Shown here: one piece after another, positions 15,392 to 23,920 of the stretch
Numbering within the stretch: the first letter of the stretch is position 1
How the letters are laid out: each line of letters begins with the position of its first letter
Source: Saprospiraceae bacterium
GTDB taxonomy: Bacteria; Bacteroidota; Bacteroidia; Chitinophagales; Saprospiraceae
DNA length: 37,303 nucleotides
Assembly (NCBI GenBank): GCA_022448955.1
Contig: JAKVCU010000074.1
Span: 15,026 to 52,328, forward strand
Direction of reading: 5' to 3'
Program-made: the position numbers and the translations under genes
The notes under the pieces: model-generated
Told to the model about the DNA's origin: nothing
Database searches by the model: none
The model's input: the letters and a program-made list of their open reading frames with translations, nothing else

Positions 15392-17992
15392 TTACATCAA
15401 ATGAAAAGCAAAGGTTAGCGGAAAATGCACGACACCTAAAGCATCATCTTCGATAAGAATATTCTGTATAAAGATGCTAGTCCGCGGACCCATTGCTCTA
15501 ATAACATCTTTTATTTCCTCTAGCTTTGTAGAAGATAGTGTATATCGAATTCCGGAGTTTTCTTCTGGAACAAAGATCAAATCAAATTGTACAATCTTTT
15601 GGGCTTGATTATTCAAACTAATCTCCAACTCTGAATTGGGAGCTCTTTGGAATTTCCTCAGTTCGTACAATGTATTGTCTGTCACCCCTTCAAATCCTCG
15701 CCATTCCATTTGGATCAATTTGTCTTTAAAATCAACGTATTCTGGCTGATAATCTACGTTGTAATAAGGTTTGTTGGTTCTGATTTCATGTCTTAATTCA
15801 GATTTAGGAAGGACAATGTCTTCTAGTGTCAAGACTCTATGGATGGTTTTAAAGTCAGGGATATGAACGACAAGCATACCTGGCTTATCCTTATAACTAT
15901 CGTACATCCAACGATATTTTTGATTGGTCGTATCGATCTTGATTATGGTAGGTTCACCAGGTCTATTAATGAGTTGAAATTGGTTGACGCTTGGATCTAT
16001 TTCTAAGCCCTGAGGCACTCTATCATAACGTTCTGCTTCTTCTTCATTATTGACTACAGCAATTGTAAATGACCGATAGGTATTACTAAAAAGATCTCCA
16101 TTGGCAGAGTAGAGATCAATTTGAATCCCAAAAACAAAATTGTCATATCCCTCTGCATATTTGAGCATAAGCAACTCTTGCATGAATGGATGGAGCACAT
16201 TCTCCTCATTGTTATATTTTTCAAAATCCATTTTCTCCATTTCTCTAAAAAAAGAATAGGATTCATTGGTTTTGGAATTGACTGCTGCAAAAACTTGAAT
16301 GGACTTATATTTCGTTGTTTCTTCATTGCCAATAAAAATCACATCTTGACTAAGCATTTGCTGGAAGGCCTCAAAATCTACTGTAGTAAAATTTTCATCT
16401 CTATTGAGGAGCAAAATAGACTGTCCTGCCCATTCTAGCTCTAGATGTTCCCCTCTAAACACAGGTTTTGGCATTTTAGGATTAATTACTGGGCGTCGTA
16501 TGTAGATATTTGCTCTACTTGCTAAATCTTTAGGCAAATCTTGAAAGCTAAAAGAGGACGCCTGGGATTCAATAGCGATAAAAGCCAGGAAACCATTGTA
16601 TTCGCCTGTTTTAAAGGCAATGAGTAGTTCTCGGTCTGCTGTCATCTGTTCAGCTAACTTCTCTAGACAACCTTCTTTTGGCCAATTGATGCTTTCGCAA
16701 AATTCTACTGTTTCTTTTTTATTCAAAACGATACTTGCTGCACGAGCAATTTTTTTCTTCTCTCCCTTTTGGAAAAATTCGGGCAGGTTATTGGCCATTT
16801 GCTGAAAATCTTCTAAGCTTACTTCATGAATAGGTAGTCGATTAACAAATTGGCCATCTTTGATTTCCATCATCTTTTCAAAGGAAACAACTTCTATCGT
16901 TTCATTATTCCACTCTAGATAGTTTTCAGGAGGAGAGTCATCTTTTTTTTGCTCTGGTTTATTGTGAACCTCAGTGGCTTCTCTTCCAGTGGTATCTTTT
17001 GGGATCGCTTGAATATTGAGTTCTTGTGGAGCAAAAAGATTTTTATTGCTAATTTGTTCTACATACCGATCAAATAATTTGAACGGTCGAGTGATTTGTT
17101 GTGGAAGTTGTTCCACCATATTAAAAGAAAAGAGTAACATCAGAAAGAAGGCAATACCAAAACTGAAAAAGTACTTGCCTAATTTCCATTTATTAGAAGG
17201 TGTATTTGCTAACATTTGTAATCTGTTTCTAAGCATAGAGGCAAAATTGCTGGCTAATGGGCTATTATGCCCAGCATCGCGATAAGTCGCTAAAAATGAA
17301 GCATAATTGTAAGAGGATCCCATTTTATCGACCATAAATTGATCTGCTATAAATTCATGTGTAATGCAAAGACTATTACGGTACCAATAAATAATGGGAT
17401 TGAACCACTTTAGGATTACCCAAAATTCCATCAGTAACACATCCCAAGTATGCTTTTGTCGGACATGAACCAGTTCATGTTCTAAGATGATTTTTTTACT
17501 TTCGGTAAGGTTGTCATAGTTCCAAAATACATAACTGAAAAAACTAGCAGCGGGGATAGCATCATCTGTTGCTACCAGAGTGAATCCATCTTGTTGCTCT
17601 TTTTTGCTGTGCTGAATAAGTTTGTGTAGACGCCAAAGTCCAATAATCAATTGAATCCCCATAATAATAGCACCAGCTAAGTAAACTAACCAAACAATAT
17701 CGGCTAAAGTCATAGAGAAAGCTGGGGTAGGAGCACTCATTTGCTTCCAAAATAGTAACTGAGCCTCTGCTGATTGTTCGATAATAGGAGCAAAAACTTC
17801 TACTGCACTCGTAGGGTTTGTCCTGTTTACTTCAATATTTATGATTGGGATGGTTAAAGAAAAAAGTGGACAAACCAACAAATAGCACCTATTCAATTGG
17901 AAGAATGTTTCTTTACGAAGTACCCAATAATAAAAGGCATAAAAAATGCTTAAACATATACTAACTTCTAAAAGGTATTGGAGCGCTGTCAT
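15392..17992 (-). CDS. M56 family (BlaR1/MecR1-type) membrane metallopeptidase with a large unknown C-terminal region
   Basis: An 866-residue membrane protein and probable partner of the BlaI-like repressor encoded nine bases upstream. The N-terminal 290 residues carry the M56 unit: membrane helices near residues 5-22, 38-52, 97-120 and 273-292, the zinc motif HELVH (172-176) and a downstream EFIAD (213-217) that would supply the third ligand. In BlaR1 proteins this domain is activated by an outside sensor and inactivates the repressor. Here the C-terminal 570 residues are not a penicillin-binding-protein-like sensor. They contain at least two, probably three, diverged copies of one module, each marked by a Glu-Trp (360-361, 520-521, 763-764). 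The signal sensed is unknown; an envelope-stress role is inference. Confidence 0.88.
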   Translation of the reverse strand: MTALQYLLEVSICLSIFYAFYYWVLRKETFFQLNRCYLLVCPLFSLTIPIINIEVNRTNPTSAVEVFAPIIEQSAEAQLLFWKQMSAPTPAFSMTLADIVWLVYLAGAIIMGIQLIIGLWRLHKLIQHSKKEQQDGFTLVATDDAIPAASFFSYVFWNYDNLTESKKIILEHELVHVRQKHTWDVLLMEFWVILKWFNPIIYWYRNSLCITHEFIADQFMVDKMGSSYNYASFLATYRDAGHNSPLASNFASMLRNRLQMLANTPSNKWKLGKYFFSFGIAFFLMLLFSFNMVEQLPQQITRPFKLFDRYVEQISNKNLFAPQELNIQAIPKDTTGREATEVHNKPEQKKDDSPPENYLEWNNETIEVVSFEKMMEIKDGQFVNRLPIHEVSLEDFQQMANNLPEFFQKGEKKKIARAASIVLNKKETVEFCESINWPKEGCLEKLAEQMTADRELLIAFKTGEYNGFLAFIAIESQASSFSFQDLPKDLASRANIYIRRPVINPKMPKPVFRGEHLELEWAGQSILLLNRDENFTTVDFEAFQQMLSQDVIFIGNEETTKYKSIQVFAAVNSKTNESYSFFREMEKMDFEKYNNEENVLHPFMQELLMLKYAEGYDNFVFGIQIDLYSANGDLFSNTYRSFTIAVVNNEEEAERYDRVPQGLEIDPSVNQFQLINRPGEPTIIKIDTTNQKYRWMYDSYKDKPGMLVVHIPDFKTIHRVLTLEDIVLPKSELRHEIRTNKPYYNVDYQPEYVDFKDKLIQMEWRGFEGVTDNTLYELRKFQRAPNSELEISLNNQAQKIVQFDLIFVPEENSGIRYTLSSTKLEEIKDVIRAMGPRTSIFIQNILIEDDALGVVHFPLTFAFHLM

Positions 17993-18001
17993 AAATATTT
18001 C

Positions 18002-18364
18002 TTAGCTTTCTTTATTTTTAATTTGTTGTAGCAGTTGTTCCAATTCCTCAGGAGCAATTTCTTTTTCTTCTAAGAAATAGGACAATACTTGCGTTGGTGA
18101 TCCGCCAAAATATTTTTTTATCATTTGTTTCATCGAATTATTGCGATATTCCGACTTTTCTAATTTTGGAAAATAACGATGCGATTTACCAAAAGCATCA
18201 TGGCTTAGCCAGCCTTCCGCCTCTAGCTTTCTTACTGTCGATGATATCGTTGTAATGGGGGGTTTAGGCGGAGGAAGCTCATCTAGTATTTCTTTTACAA
18301 AAGCACGTTTTAGTCGCCAGAGCACTTGCATGATGGCTTCTTCTTTTTCATTTAAATGTCTCAT
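18002..18364 (-). CDS. BlaI/MecI/CopY family transcriptional repressor
   Basis: A 120-residue winged-helix repressor. Residues 1-75 form the DNA-binding domain: LNEKEEAIMQVLWRLKRAFVK, the PPITTISSTVRKLEAEGW recognition helix, and the wing SHDAFGKSHRYFPKL. The C-terminal half (SPTQVLSYFLEEKEIAPEELEQLL) is the helical dimerisation region, where the paired protease normally cuts. It is the first gene of a two-gene operon with the M56 peptidase. The -7 box lies so close to the ATG that the mRNA is probably leaderless. Two dyads upstream are candidate operators, suggesting autoregulation as in blaI-blaR1. There is no beta-lactamase gene nearby. Confidence 0.92.
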   Translation of the reverse strand: MRHLNEKEEAIMQVLWRLKRAFVKEILDELPPPKPPITTISSTVRKLEAEGWLSHDAFGKSHRYFPKLEKSEYRNNSMKQMIKKYFGGSPTQVLSYFLEEKEIAPEELEQLLQQIKNKES

Positions 18365-18675
18365 AAAACAAAGATAAAACTTTTGATGCGTTTACACAAC
18401 TAAATATTCGTTGAATATTTGGCATACATTTTGTAGTATTACTTAACGATAAAAAGTATCGAGTAATAATAAAGTGAACAAAACTCATGTTTTGGATTCC
18501 CCTCCTCCCATTTTGTTTTTTACTTTGTGCTACAGGTTTGTTTAACAGCGTATTACGAGTCGTGGAATAGTGTCCAATTAGGTGTCTTCAGGAGAAGCAA
18601 ATGCCTGAATTTAGGTTTTTAATCAGATGGAAAGGAAAAAAAATATGATAAAATATTAAGATTTTCTTTCATCAT
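18365..18675. other. Intergenic region upstream of blaI
   Basis: Besides the blaI promoter and dyads, it holds a small hairpin, CGATA/TATCG, around 18447-18461. There is also a 27-codon + strand ORF (18487-18570) that would encode a hydrophobic peptide starting MFWIPLLPF. No larger gene is visible. Confidence 0.45.
18369..18435 (-). promoter_or_regulatory. Promoter and candidate operators of the blaI-M56 operon
   Basis: On the minus strand, TTG (18399-18397), a 20-base spacer and TATCTTTG (18376-18369) form a good promoter. The -7 box ends four bases before the ATG, so the transcript should start at or next to the start codon. Directly upstream are a perfect dyad, AAATATTC (18402-18409) / GAATATTT (18413-18420), and further up TACA-TTT-TGTA (18425-18435). 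The latter resembles the TACA..TGTA core of known BlaI/MecI operators but with a three-base centre. Confidence 0.6.
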
Positions 18676-18867
18676 TTAAGTTAAAACCTTAATTTTAAGG
18701 GCACACTTTTCAGAAATAGACCATTTTGTCTTTAACAGTAACTCACCTTTGGTAACCCACTCGGGATTATCAACTGGTGGTGCTATGGAATGCGTACAGT
18801 AGTAATATTGAACGATTGTTCTTTCAATTTTAGCTTTTTTAACACAACGGGAACAAACGCAGAACAT
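18676..18867 (-). CDS. Small Cys-rich hypothetical protein
   Basis: A 63-residue ORF I do not recognise. It starts MFCVCSRCVKK and has further Cys at YYCTHS and EKCALK, so the N-terminal CxCxxC could bind a metal, but no known zinc-ribbon pattern is complete. Support for it being real comes from a good -7 box, TAGCTTTG, on the minus strand at 18885-18878, ten bases before the ATG, which would give a near-leaderless message. There is no clear TTTG partner upstream. It is divergent from the OmpA-type gene at 18953, with 85 bases between the starts. It may still be a chance ORF. Confidence 0.4.
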   Translation of the reverse strand: MFCVCSRCVKKAKIERTIVQYYYCTHSIAPPVDNPEWVTKGELLLKTKWSISEKCALKIKVLT

Positions 18868-18952
18868 TTACAGGTCACAAAGCTAAATTTAGAAAAACCA
18901 TTCTTTAAAAACAGTTTGGTCGGCGTTTTACGCACTAAAAACCGATGACACC

Positions 18953-21535
18953 ATGCCGTTTTCAGAGGAAGCTACTATCTACAAAAGGATAGCGGGAGTT
19001 CTGCTGCTATCTATACTTCTGTGCCATTGGACTACTGGTCAGGAAAATCAATTTTTTCCAAAAGGTATTTCCAAAAATGCAGGGGTAATTAATACACACC
19101 CTTCAGAGAGTATTGCTCCAGAGAAGGATGAAGCTGCATATTATTACAAAGTCGCATTGCAATTTAGCGACAATAAAAATTCTTTTTTCAATCCTGATTC
19201 CGCCTACCATTATGCTCGTTTGGCGAGCAAAGAATTTAAAAAAGCCAGTAAAAGAGAAAAAAAACGTCTAAACAATATTGGTATTGACTTACGTAAAATT
19301 AGTGTCTTACGTTCCAAGCAAAAACAGGCTGCTTTAGATTTTGCTATTGCTCAAAATTCAGTATCAGCTATTGATCAGTATCTCCATAATTATCCTAGAG
19401 CAAAGGACGAATGGAAAGCTAAAGCATTGAAACAAAAGTTTAATCTACAGTTCGAGCGGCTACAGAATGAAGCTACATACCCCATTTTATTGGCTTATCT
19501 TGATGAAAATGACGATTTGATCCGTCGCTATTATCCTGACCTTCTACCTCGGATTTATGAACTTGCTTTTCAGGTTTATTTTACAACACGTGATTCATCT
19601 GAATTGACAGATTTATTACTTTTGATTAAGCAAATTCCTCAACTAGCAGGAAGATCAGATTCGTCTTTGAGTAAGGCTATTGCAAAAACACCTTATTTGG
19701 CTATCGTCGAACCTGTGCTTAAGAGTATAAGAAAAGAGGCAATTCCTCTAAGTATGAATGAAATATATCACTTCTATGCTCAACCAGGACAAGGCCGACA
19801 TTTGTATACCTTTGCTAGAAAATATCCTGAATTTAAAACCTCCCCACATTTTAATCGAGACCTAGCCATTGCTAATCTTGGACCGAAAATTCAGGGAAAA
19901 AGAATCTTGAAAAAAGATGACTTAGTTTCTTACATCAAAATGGGAGCTCCTCGATACTTAGCTTTTGAGGCACTCCAGATTTTGGTGAAGAAAGATATTG
20001 ATATCCAAAATTGGAAAGCTGCCATTCATACCATCAATGAATTTGCTCCTCATTTTGGAGAAAATAACCCTTGGATTAATGATCTCATTGCCATCCTTAA
20101 AACAGAATTACCTGAAGCTAAACCGGAAAATTTAGGTCTCAGCCTTAATTCTGAAAAAGGAGAGTACGCTATTGTACCAACAGCAGATGAATCCAGAATT
20201 TATTTCTGTAGAGGAGAATCAGGGGAAGAAGATATTTACTTTTCTGATCAAGTAGATGATAAATGGACTACAGCTCAACCCATTCAAAGCCTGAATACCA
20301 AAGGACAATATGAAGCTCCAGTTGCTGTTTCAGCTGACGGTAATACCCTATTGTATTTCAAGAATGGCCGAGTAATGTATAGCTACAGAACCAAGGAAGG
20401 ATGGACCACCGCTCAACCCTTATTTACTGATTTACAAGCATCAGAATGGCAAGGAGGAACCAGTATTTCTGCTGATGGAAATGTGATAATTTTCTCTGCT
20501 CGTAGACCAAATCGAATAGGCTTTAAACATGAAGATAATACCGATCTGTTCATAGTGACTAAACAAAAAGATGGTTCTTGGAGTCGCCCACAGAATTTAG
20601 GACTAACTATCAACACAACAATGGAAGAGCGTTCTCCCTTTTTGCACCCCGATATGAAAACCCTCTATTTTAGTTCAAATGGACATGGCGGTCTAGGGCA
20701 ATTGGATGTTTTCAAAACAAGCCGTATTGGAGGAAGCTGGACTAATTGGACTACTCCAGTTAACCTCGGAAAATCGATTAATACAACGGGAAAAGATTGG
20801 GGTTATCGTATTAGTACAGATGGTCAGAGTGCTTACTTTTCTACTAGGGTTCCTATGTTTGGTGATGATCTTTTCAGAATCGAATTACCTGAATTTGCAA
20901 GGCCCGATGCAGTGAGTACGATAGAAGGTACCTTGGTCGGAATAGATGGCCAGGTATTAAATGCACCTTTGGTTATTGAGGATTTGAGTACTGGTGAAAA
21001 AGTAAAAGAAGTATATCCAGATCCTTTAACAGGAGCCTACTTTTTGACTTTACCAAATGGTCATTTCTACAGCTATACTGTGAAGGATGAGCGATATTTT
21101 CCGGTAGGGGATAACATAGATCTTCGTGATCCTAATAAATTGGTGAATATGTCTGCTCATTTTGTAGTACCTAGTATTAACGAAATGACAGTAAGAGGCA
21201 TTAGCCTCCCGCTCAAGAATCTATTCTTCGATACTGATAAGTTTGATATTAAAGAAGAATCATTTCCAGAATTAAAAAGATTGGTAGAAATTGTTAAGCA
21301 AAAAAAGTTAAAAATACAGGTATCTGGTCATACTGATAATGTTGGTAAGGCTGCATATAATTTGACGCTTTCGCAAAATCGTGCTCATGCAGTAAAGGCT
21401 TTCCTGATAGCTAATGGTTGTGAGTCTGAAAGTATCGAGGCAAGTGGTTATGGAATGGAACAAGCCATTACAAGTAATAAGACTAGCCAAGGAAGAGCAC
21501 AAAATAGAAGAGTTGAAATTAGATTGTTGAAATAA
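18953..21535 (+). CDS. PorE-like outer-envelope protein: helical repeats, PD40 propeller, carboxypeptidase-like domain, OmpA C-terminus
   Basis: An 860-residue exported protein. Residues 1-30 include the signal segment AGVLLLSILLCHWTTGQ. Residues about 50-390 are Lys/Glu-rich helical, TPR-like repeats. Residues about 395-650 contain PD40-type propeller blades (ISADGNVIIFSARRPNR, DMKTLYFSSNGHGGLGQLDV, ISTDGQSAYFSTR). A carboxypeptidase-regulatory-like beta domain (STIEGTLVGIDGQVLNAPLV) follows. The last 110 residues are an OmpA peptidoglycan-binding domain with LFFDTDKFDIKEES, VSGHTDNVGKAAYNLTLSQN and GRAQNRRVEIRL. This order matches PorE, a type IX secretion accessory protein, but Bacteroidota carry many such paralogues. 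The function is therefore best stated as a peptidoglycan-anchored envelope protein. Confidence 0.88.
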   Translation: MPFSEEATIYKRIAGVLLLSILLCHWTTGQENQFFPKGISKNAGVINTHPSESIAPEKDEAAYYYKVALQFSDNKNSFFNPDSAYHYARLASKEFKKASKREKKRLNNIGIDLRKISVLRSKQKQAALDFAIAQNSVSAIDQYLHNYPRAKDEWKAKALKQKFNLQFERLQNEATYPILLAYLDENDDLIRRYYPDLLPRIYELAFQVYFTTRDSSELTDLLLLIKQIPQLAGRSDSSLSKAIAKTPYLAIVEPVLKSIRKEAIPLSMNEIYHFYAQPGQGRHLYTFARKYPEFKTSPHFNRDLAIANLGPKIQGKRILKKDDLVSYIKMGAPRYLAFEALQILVKKDIDIQNWKAAIHTINEFAPHFGENNPWINDLIAILKTELPEAKPENLGLSLNSEKGEYAIVPTADESRIYFCRGESGEEDIYFSDQVDDKWTTAQPIQSLNTKGQYEAPVAVSADGNTLLYFKNGRVMYSYRTKEGWTTAQPLFTDLQASEWQGGTSISADGNVIIFSARRPNRIGFKHEDNTDLFIVTKQKDGSWSRPQNLGLTINTTMEERSPFLHPDMKTLYFSSNGHGGLGQLDVFKTSRIGGSWTNWTTPVNLGKSINTTGKDWGYRISTDGQSAYFSTRVPMFGDDLFRIELPEFARPDAVSTIEGTLVGIDGQVLNAPLVIEDLSTGEKVKEVYPDPLTGAYFLTLPNGHFYSYTVKDERYFPVGDNIDLRDPNKLVNMSAHFVVPSINEMTVRGISLPLKNLFFDTDKFDIKEESFPELKRLVEIVKQKKLKIQVSGHTDNVGKAAYNLTLSQNRAHAVKAFLIANGCESESIEASGYGMEQAITSNKTSQGRAQNRRVEIRLLK

Positions 21536-21547
21536 TATTAGAATTTG

Positions 21548-21568
21548 TTTGAAGATTCATTCTTCAAA
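21548..21568 (+). terminator. Hairpin after the OmpA-type gene
   Basis: TTTGAAGA (21548-21555) and TCTTCAAA (21561-21568) are exact complements around TTCAT, 13 bases after the stop codon. The stem is A-T rich and no U tract follows, so termination is uncertain. Confidence 0.35.
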
Positions 21569-21715
21569 TGAAGCATCTCCTGATTAGAGGCAGATTAAGA
21601 GTATGCTTAAGTTTTCTGCTGTTTGGAAACCAATGCTTTGAGAACTATGGCGTTAGATTGGATTAGTTACTTAGCTCGCTAAGCTCCAACACAAATCATT
21701 AGCCAAAACCTCAAA

Positions 21716-21918
21716 TGCTTAAGTAGTTAGAATAGAACCAGTCTGCCTCTGGCTGAAATTGGTATAATAAATTTCAGCCATAGGCTGACAGGCTTTAACG
21801 TCCCTTCTAAAATCGTGCGTAACTTTTCTATCTTCAGTTACTTACTATTTTAGAGCTGACACCGTGCCTGCCGGCTAGCAGAAATTTATTATACAAGCAA
21901 TTTTGACTAAACGCTTAA
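21716..21918 (+). repeat. Interspersed repeat family, copy B (long form)
   Basis: About 203 bases, the most complete copy. It starts TGCTTAAGTAGTTAG and ends GACTAAACGCTTAA. Inside are a perfect 10-base hairpin, GGCTGAAATT/AATTTCAGCC (21751-21779), and a perfect 14-base inverted repeat, GTATAATAAATTTC (21762-21775) with GAAATTTATTATAC (21881-21894). GTAACT/AGTTAC (21819-21841) forms a further small stem. The common block ACAAGCAATTTTG is at 21893-21905. It lies between two converging genes. Confidence 0.8.
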
Positions 21919-22139
21919 TTTATCCCATTGAACCAAATTTAAAAATAATCTAATGAATAAATATCAAACAAATGTTCTAAATAAGATCTTGTTCCCTTCC
22001 AGTGAATAGATTTGTTCGGCTAGGTCTACGTGTGTATTAGTGAGGGACATTTTATTCTGCCTAAGATGGAAAATACATTAGCCAGGATACTGATAAAATT
22101 AAGCACTTTTTGACATTTAGACCCTAGTTGAACAAGATT

Positions 22140-22826
22140 TTACATCCAATATTGACTAAACAAATGCCAAATAGCTTCATTTGGAGGATCGGCTGTTATG
22201 ATTACTTCTTCTTTTTTCACTGGGTGAATGAAAGACATGGAGCGGCAATGTAAGTGAATACTTCCATCTTGATTTCGATTGCGGTATCCATATTTGATAT
22301 CTCCTTTGATAGGTATTCCTATTTTAGAAAGCTGCACCCTAATTTGGTGAGGCCTTCCAGTCTCCAATTCAATCTGAATAAGTTTATTCATGCCAATCTC
22401 TCCTATAAATTCATAGTTGAGTACTGCTTTCTTTGCCGCCTTATATTTTTGTTTGGCAAAAGCCGTAACGACATTGCGATCTCTGTCTTTCAACAAATAA
22501 TGCGTCAATCTCCCACTAAGAGGCTCTGGTCTCTCATTGACGATCGCCCAATAAGTTTTTTTAACCTCTCTTTTTCGAAATAATTCGTTCATGCGCGTCA
22601 AACCTTTGCTTGTTCGTGCAAAAACAGTAGCTCCAGATACGGGTCTATCCAAACGGTGAATAACGCCAAGGAAAACATCTCCAGGCTTCTTGTAACGTAC
22701 TTTAATATATTCTTTGGTGAATTCTGAAAGTGGCTTATCACCCGTTTCATCCCCTTGCACCAGCCAGCCAGCTGGTTTATTCACTCCAATCAAATGATTG
22801 TCTTCAAATAGAACTTGTATGTTCAT
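22140..22826 (-). CDS. RluA-family pseudouridine synthase
   Basis: A 228-residue RNA pseudouridine synthase. The catalytic Asp is in HRLDRPVSG. Other family landmarks are the initial strand FEDNHLIGVNKPAGWLVQ, FRKREVKKTYWAIV, ETGRPHQIRVQLSKIGIPIKGD and LHCRSMSFIHPV. There is no S4 domain, so it resembles the short RluA/RluC-like or TruC-like enzymes; the target uridine cannot be predicted. An upstream in-frame TTG at 22889 would add 21 residues, but a -7 box, TATATTTG, covers that codon (22894-22887) and ATG 22826 begins directly with MNIQVLFEDNHL. The shorter form is chosen. It is divergent from mqnD. Confidence 0.88.
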   Translation of the reverse strand: MNIQVLFEDNHLIGVNKPAGWLVQGDETGDKPLSEFTKEYIKVRYKKPGDVFLGVIHRLDRPVSGATVFARTSKGLTRMNELFRKREVKKTYWAIVNERPEPLSGRLTHYLLKDRDRNVVTAFAKQKYKAAKKAVLNYEFIGEIGMNKLIQIELETGRPHQIRVQLSKIGIPIKGDIKYGYRNRNQDGSIHLHCRSMSFIHPVKKEEVIITADPPNEAIWHLFSQYWM

Positions 22827-22886
22827 AATTTGTATATTATTCAGAATCTTGGTGTGAAGATATACTTCATACCGTTTAAAAGCTTG

Positions 22887-22894
22887 CAAATATA
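22887..22894 (-). promoter_or_regulatory. -7 box that fixes the start of the pseudouridine synthase
   Basis: TATATTTG on the minus strand matches TAnnTTTG and overlaps the possible TTG start at 22889, pointing to translation from the ATG at 22826. The upstream TTTG box is not clear. Confidence 0.4.
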
Positions 22895-22950
22895 GGACTA
22901 TTTCATGCAGAAGTAAGAAAGTCCGTTTAAGTTACTAAAAAAATAGGAAG

Positions 22951-23781
22951 ATGAAGCTGACACTTGGGTTTTCTCCTTGTCCAAATGACACTTATATTTT
23001 TGATGCTATGGTTCATGGCAAGATTGATACAGAAGGGCTAGAATTTGAGGTATTATTAGCGGATGTGGAAGAGCTTAATCAAAAAGCATTTAAAGGCGAA
23101 TTGGACATTACAAAATTGAGCTATCATGCTTATGCTTATTTGACGGATACTTATATATTACTTAAAGCAGGAAGTGCACTAGGACATCAATGTGGGCCTT
23201 TATTAATTGCCAGAAAACCGTTGACCATAAGAGAGGTGAATCAAGCTAGGATTGCTATACCTGGAAAATTTACAACTGCCAATTTTCTTTTGGGACTAGC
23301 GTATCCAGAAGCCAAACAGAAAGAGGAGGTTTTATTTTCAGAAATTGAGCAAAAGGTTATCCAAGGAGAAGTCGATGCAGGTTTGATTATTCATGAAAAT
23401 CGGTTTACCTATCAAGATAAAGGATTAGTAAAAATTGTTGATTTAGGAGAATATTGGGAAACATCTACACGATTGCCCATACCATTAGGAGGAATTGTGG
23501 TGAATAGAGCCTTGCCGCTGACTATTCAGCAAAAAGTAAATCGTGTAATGTTTAAAAGTGTAGCCTATGCTTTTCAGAATCCTGAATCATCTAAGGAATT
23601 TGTTCGTGCACATGCGCAAGAAATGGATGAAAAGGTCATGTATCAACATATTAATTTGTATGTTAATGAATACACCAGAGTGTTGGGAGATAAAGGAGAA
23701 AATGCTGTCAATCAAATGTTTACACTTGCAAAAGCAAAAGGGTTAATTCCACTTTTTAATAAAGATTTATTTTTGGCATAA
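22951..23781 (+). CDS. mqnD: 1,4-dihydroxy-6-naphthoate synthase (MqnD), menaquinone biosynthesis
   Basis: A 276-residue enzyme of the futalosine pathway that converts cyclic dehypoxanthinyl futalosine to 1,4-dihydroxy-6-naphthoate on the way to menaquinone. The N-terminal signature GFSPCPNDTYIFDAM is diagnostic for MqnD, followed by DITKLSYHAYAYLTD, LGHQCGPLL, and DAGLIIHENRFTYQ, which contains the conserved active-site His. The fold is that of periplasmic-binding-protein-like MqnA/MqnD proteins, but there is no signal peptide and it acts in the cytoplasm. No other mqn gene is in the window. It shares a 124-base divergent region with the pseudouridine synthase and is followed by a rho-independent terminator. 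Confidence 0.95.
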   Translation: MKLTLGFSPCPNDTYIFDAMVHGKIDTEGLEFEVLLADVEELNQKAFKGELDITKLSYHAYAYLTDTYILLKAGSALGHQCGPLLIARKPLTIREVNQARIAIPGKFTTANFLLGLAYPEAKQKEEVLFSEIEQKVIQGEVDAGLIIHENRFTYQDKGLVKIVDLGEYWETSTRLPIPLGGIVVNRALPLTIQQKVNRVMFKSVAYAFQNPESSKEFVRAHAQEMDEKVMYQHINLYVNEYTRVLGDKGENAVNQMFTLAKAKGLIPLFNKDLFLA

Positions 23782-23829
23782 TCCTTGACCTAATAAATTC
23801 GTTGAGGATAAAATGATCTAAATGAATAG

Positions 23830-23857
23830 GCTCGTCCAAGTAGGACGGGCTTTTTTT
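23830..23857 (+). terminator. Rho-independent terminator after mqnD
   Basis: GCTCGTCC (23830-23837) pairs with GGACGGGC (23843-23850), with one G-U pair, around a five-base loop, and is followed at once by seven T. A textbook terminator 48 bases after the mqnD stop. Confidence 0.85.
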
Positions 23858-23895
23858 ATGCTGAAAAAACACATATAATTTAAATTTAATGAGTT

Positions 23896-23910
23896 TGGCA
23901 TGCTATTTGA
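23896..23910 (+). promoter_or_regulatory. Sigma-54-like promoter motif
   Basis: TGGCATGCTATTTGA has GG (23897-23898) and G (23909) separated by exactly ten bases, as in -24/-12 promoters (TGGCAC-N5-TTGC). The -12 element reads TTGA instead of TTGC. It lies between two terminators and points at the second. No enhancer-binding site is identifiable by eye. Confidence 0.35.
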
Positions 23911-23920
23911 TTTATATCCA

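Larger units (their letters stand above)
21536..22139. other. 604-base intergenic region
   Basis: It holds the hairpin above and a second GCTTAAG at about 21605. It also has a bulged stem at 21658-21689 (TTGGA/TCCAA outside, CTTAGC/GCTAAG inside) and repeat copy B at 21716-21918. Bases 21919-22139 show nothing recognisable. No gene is visible. Confidence 0.5.
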
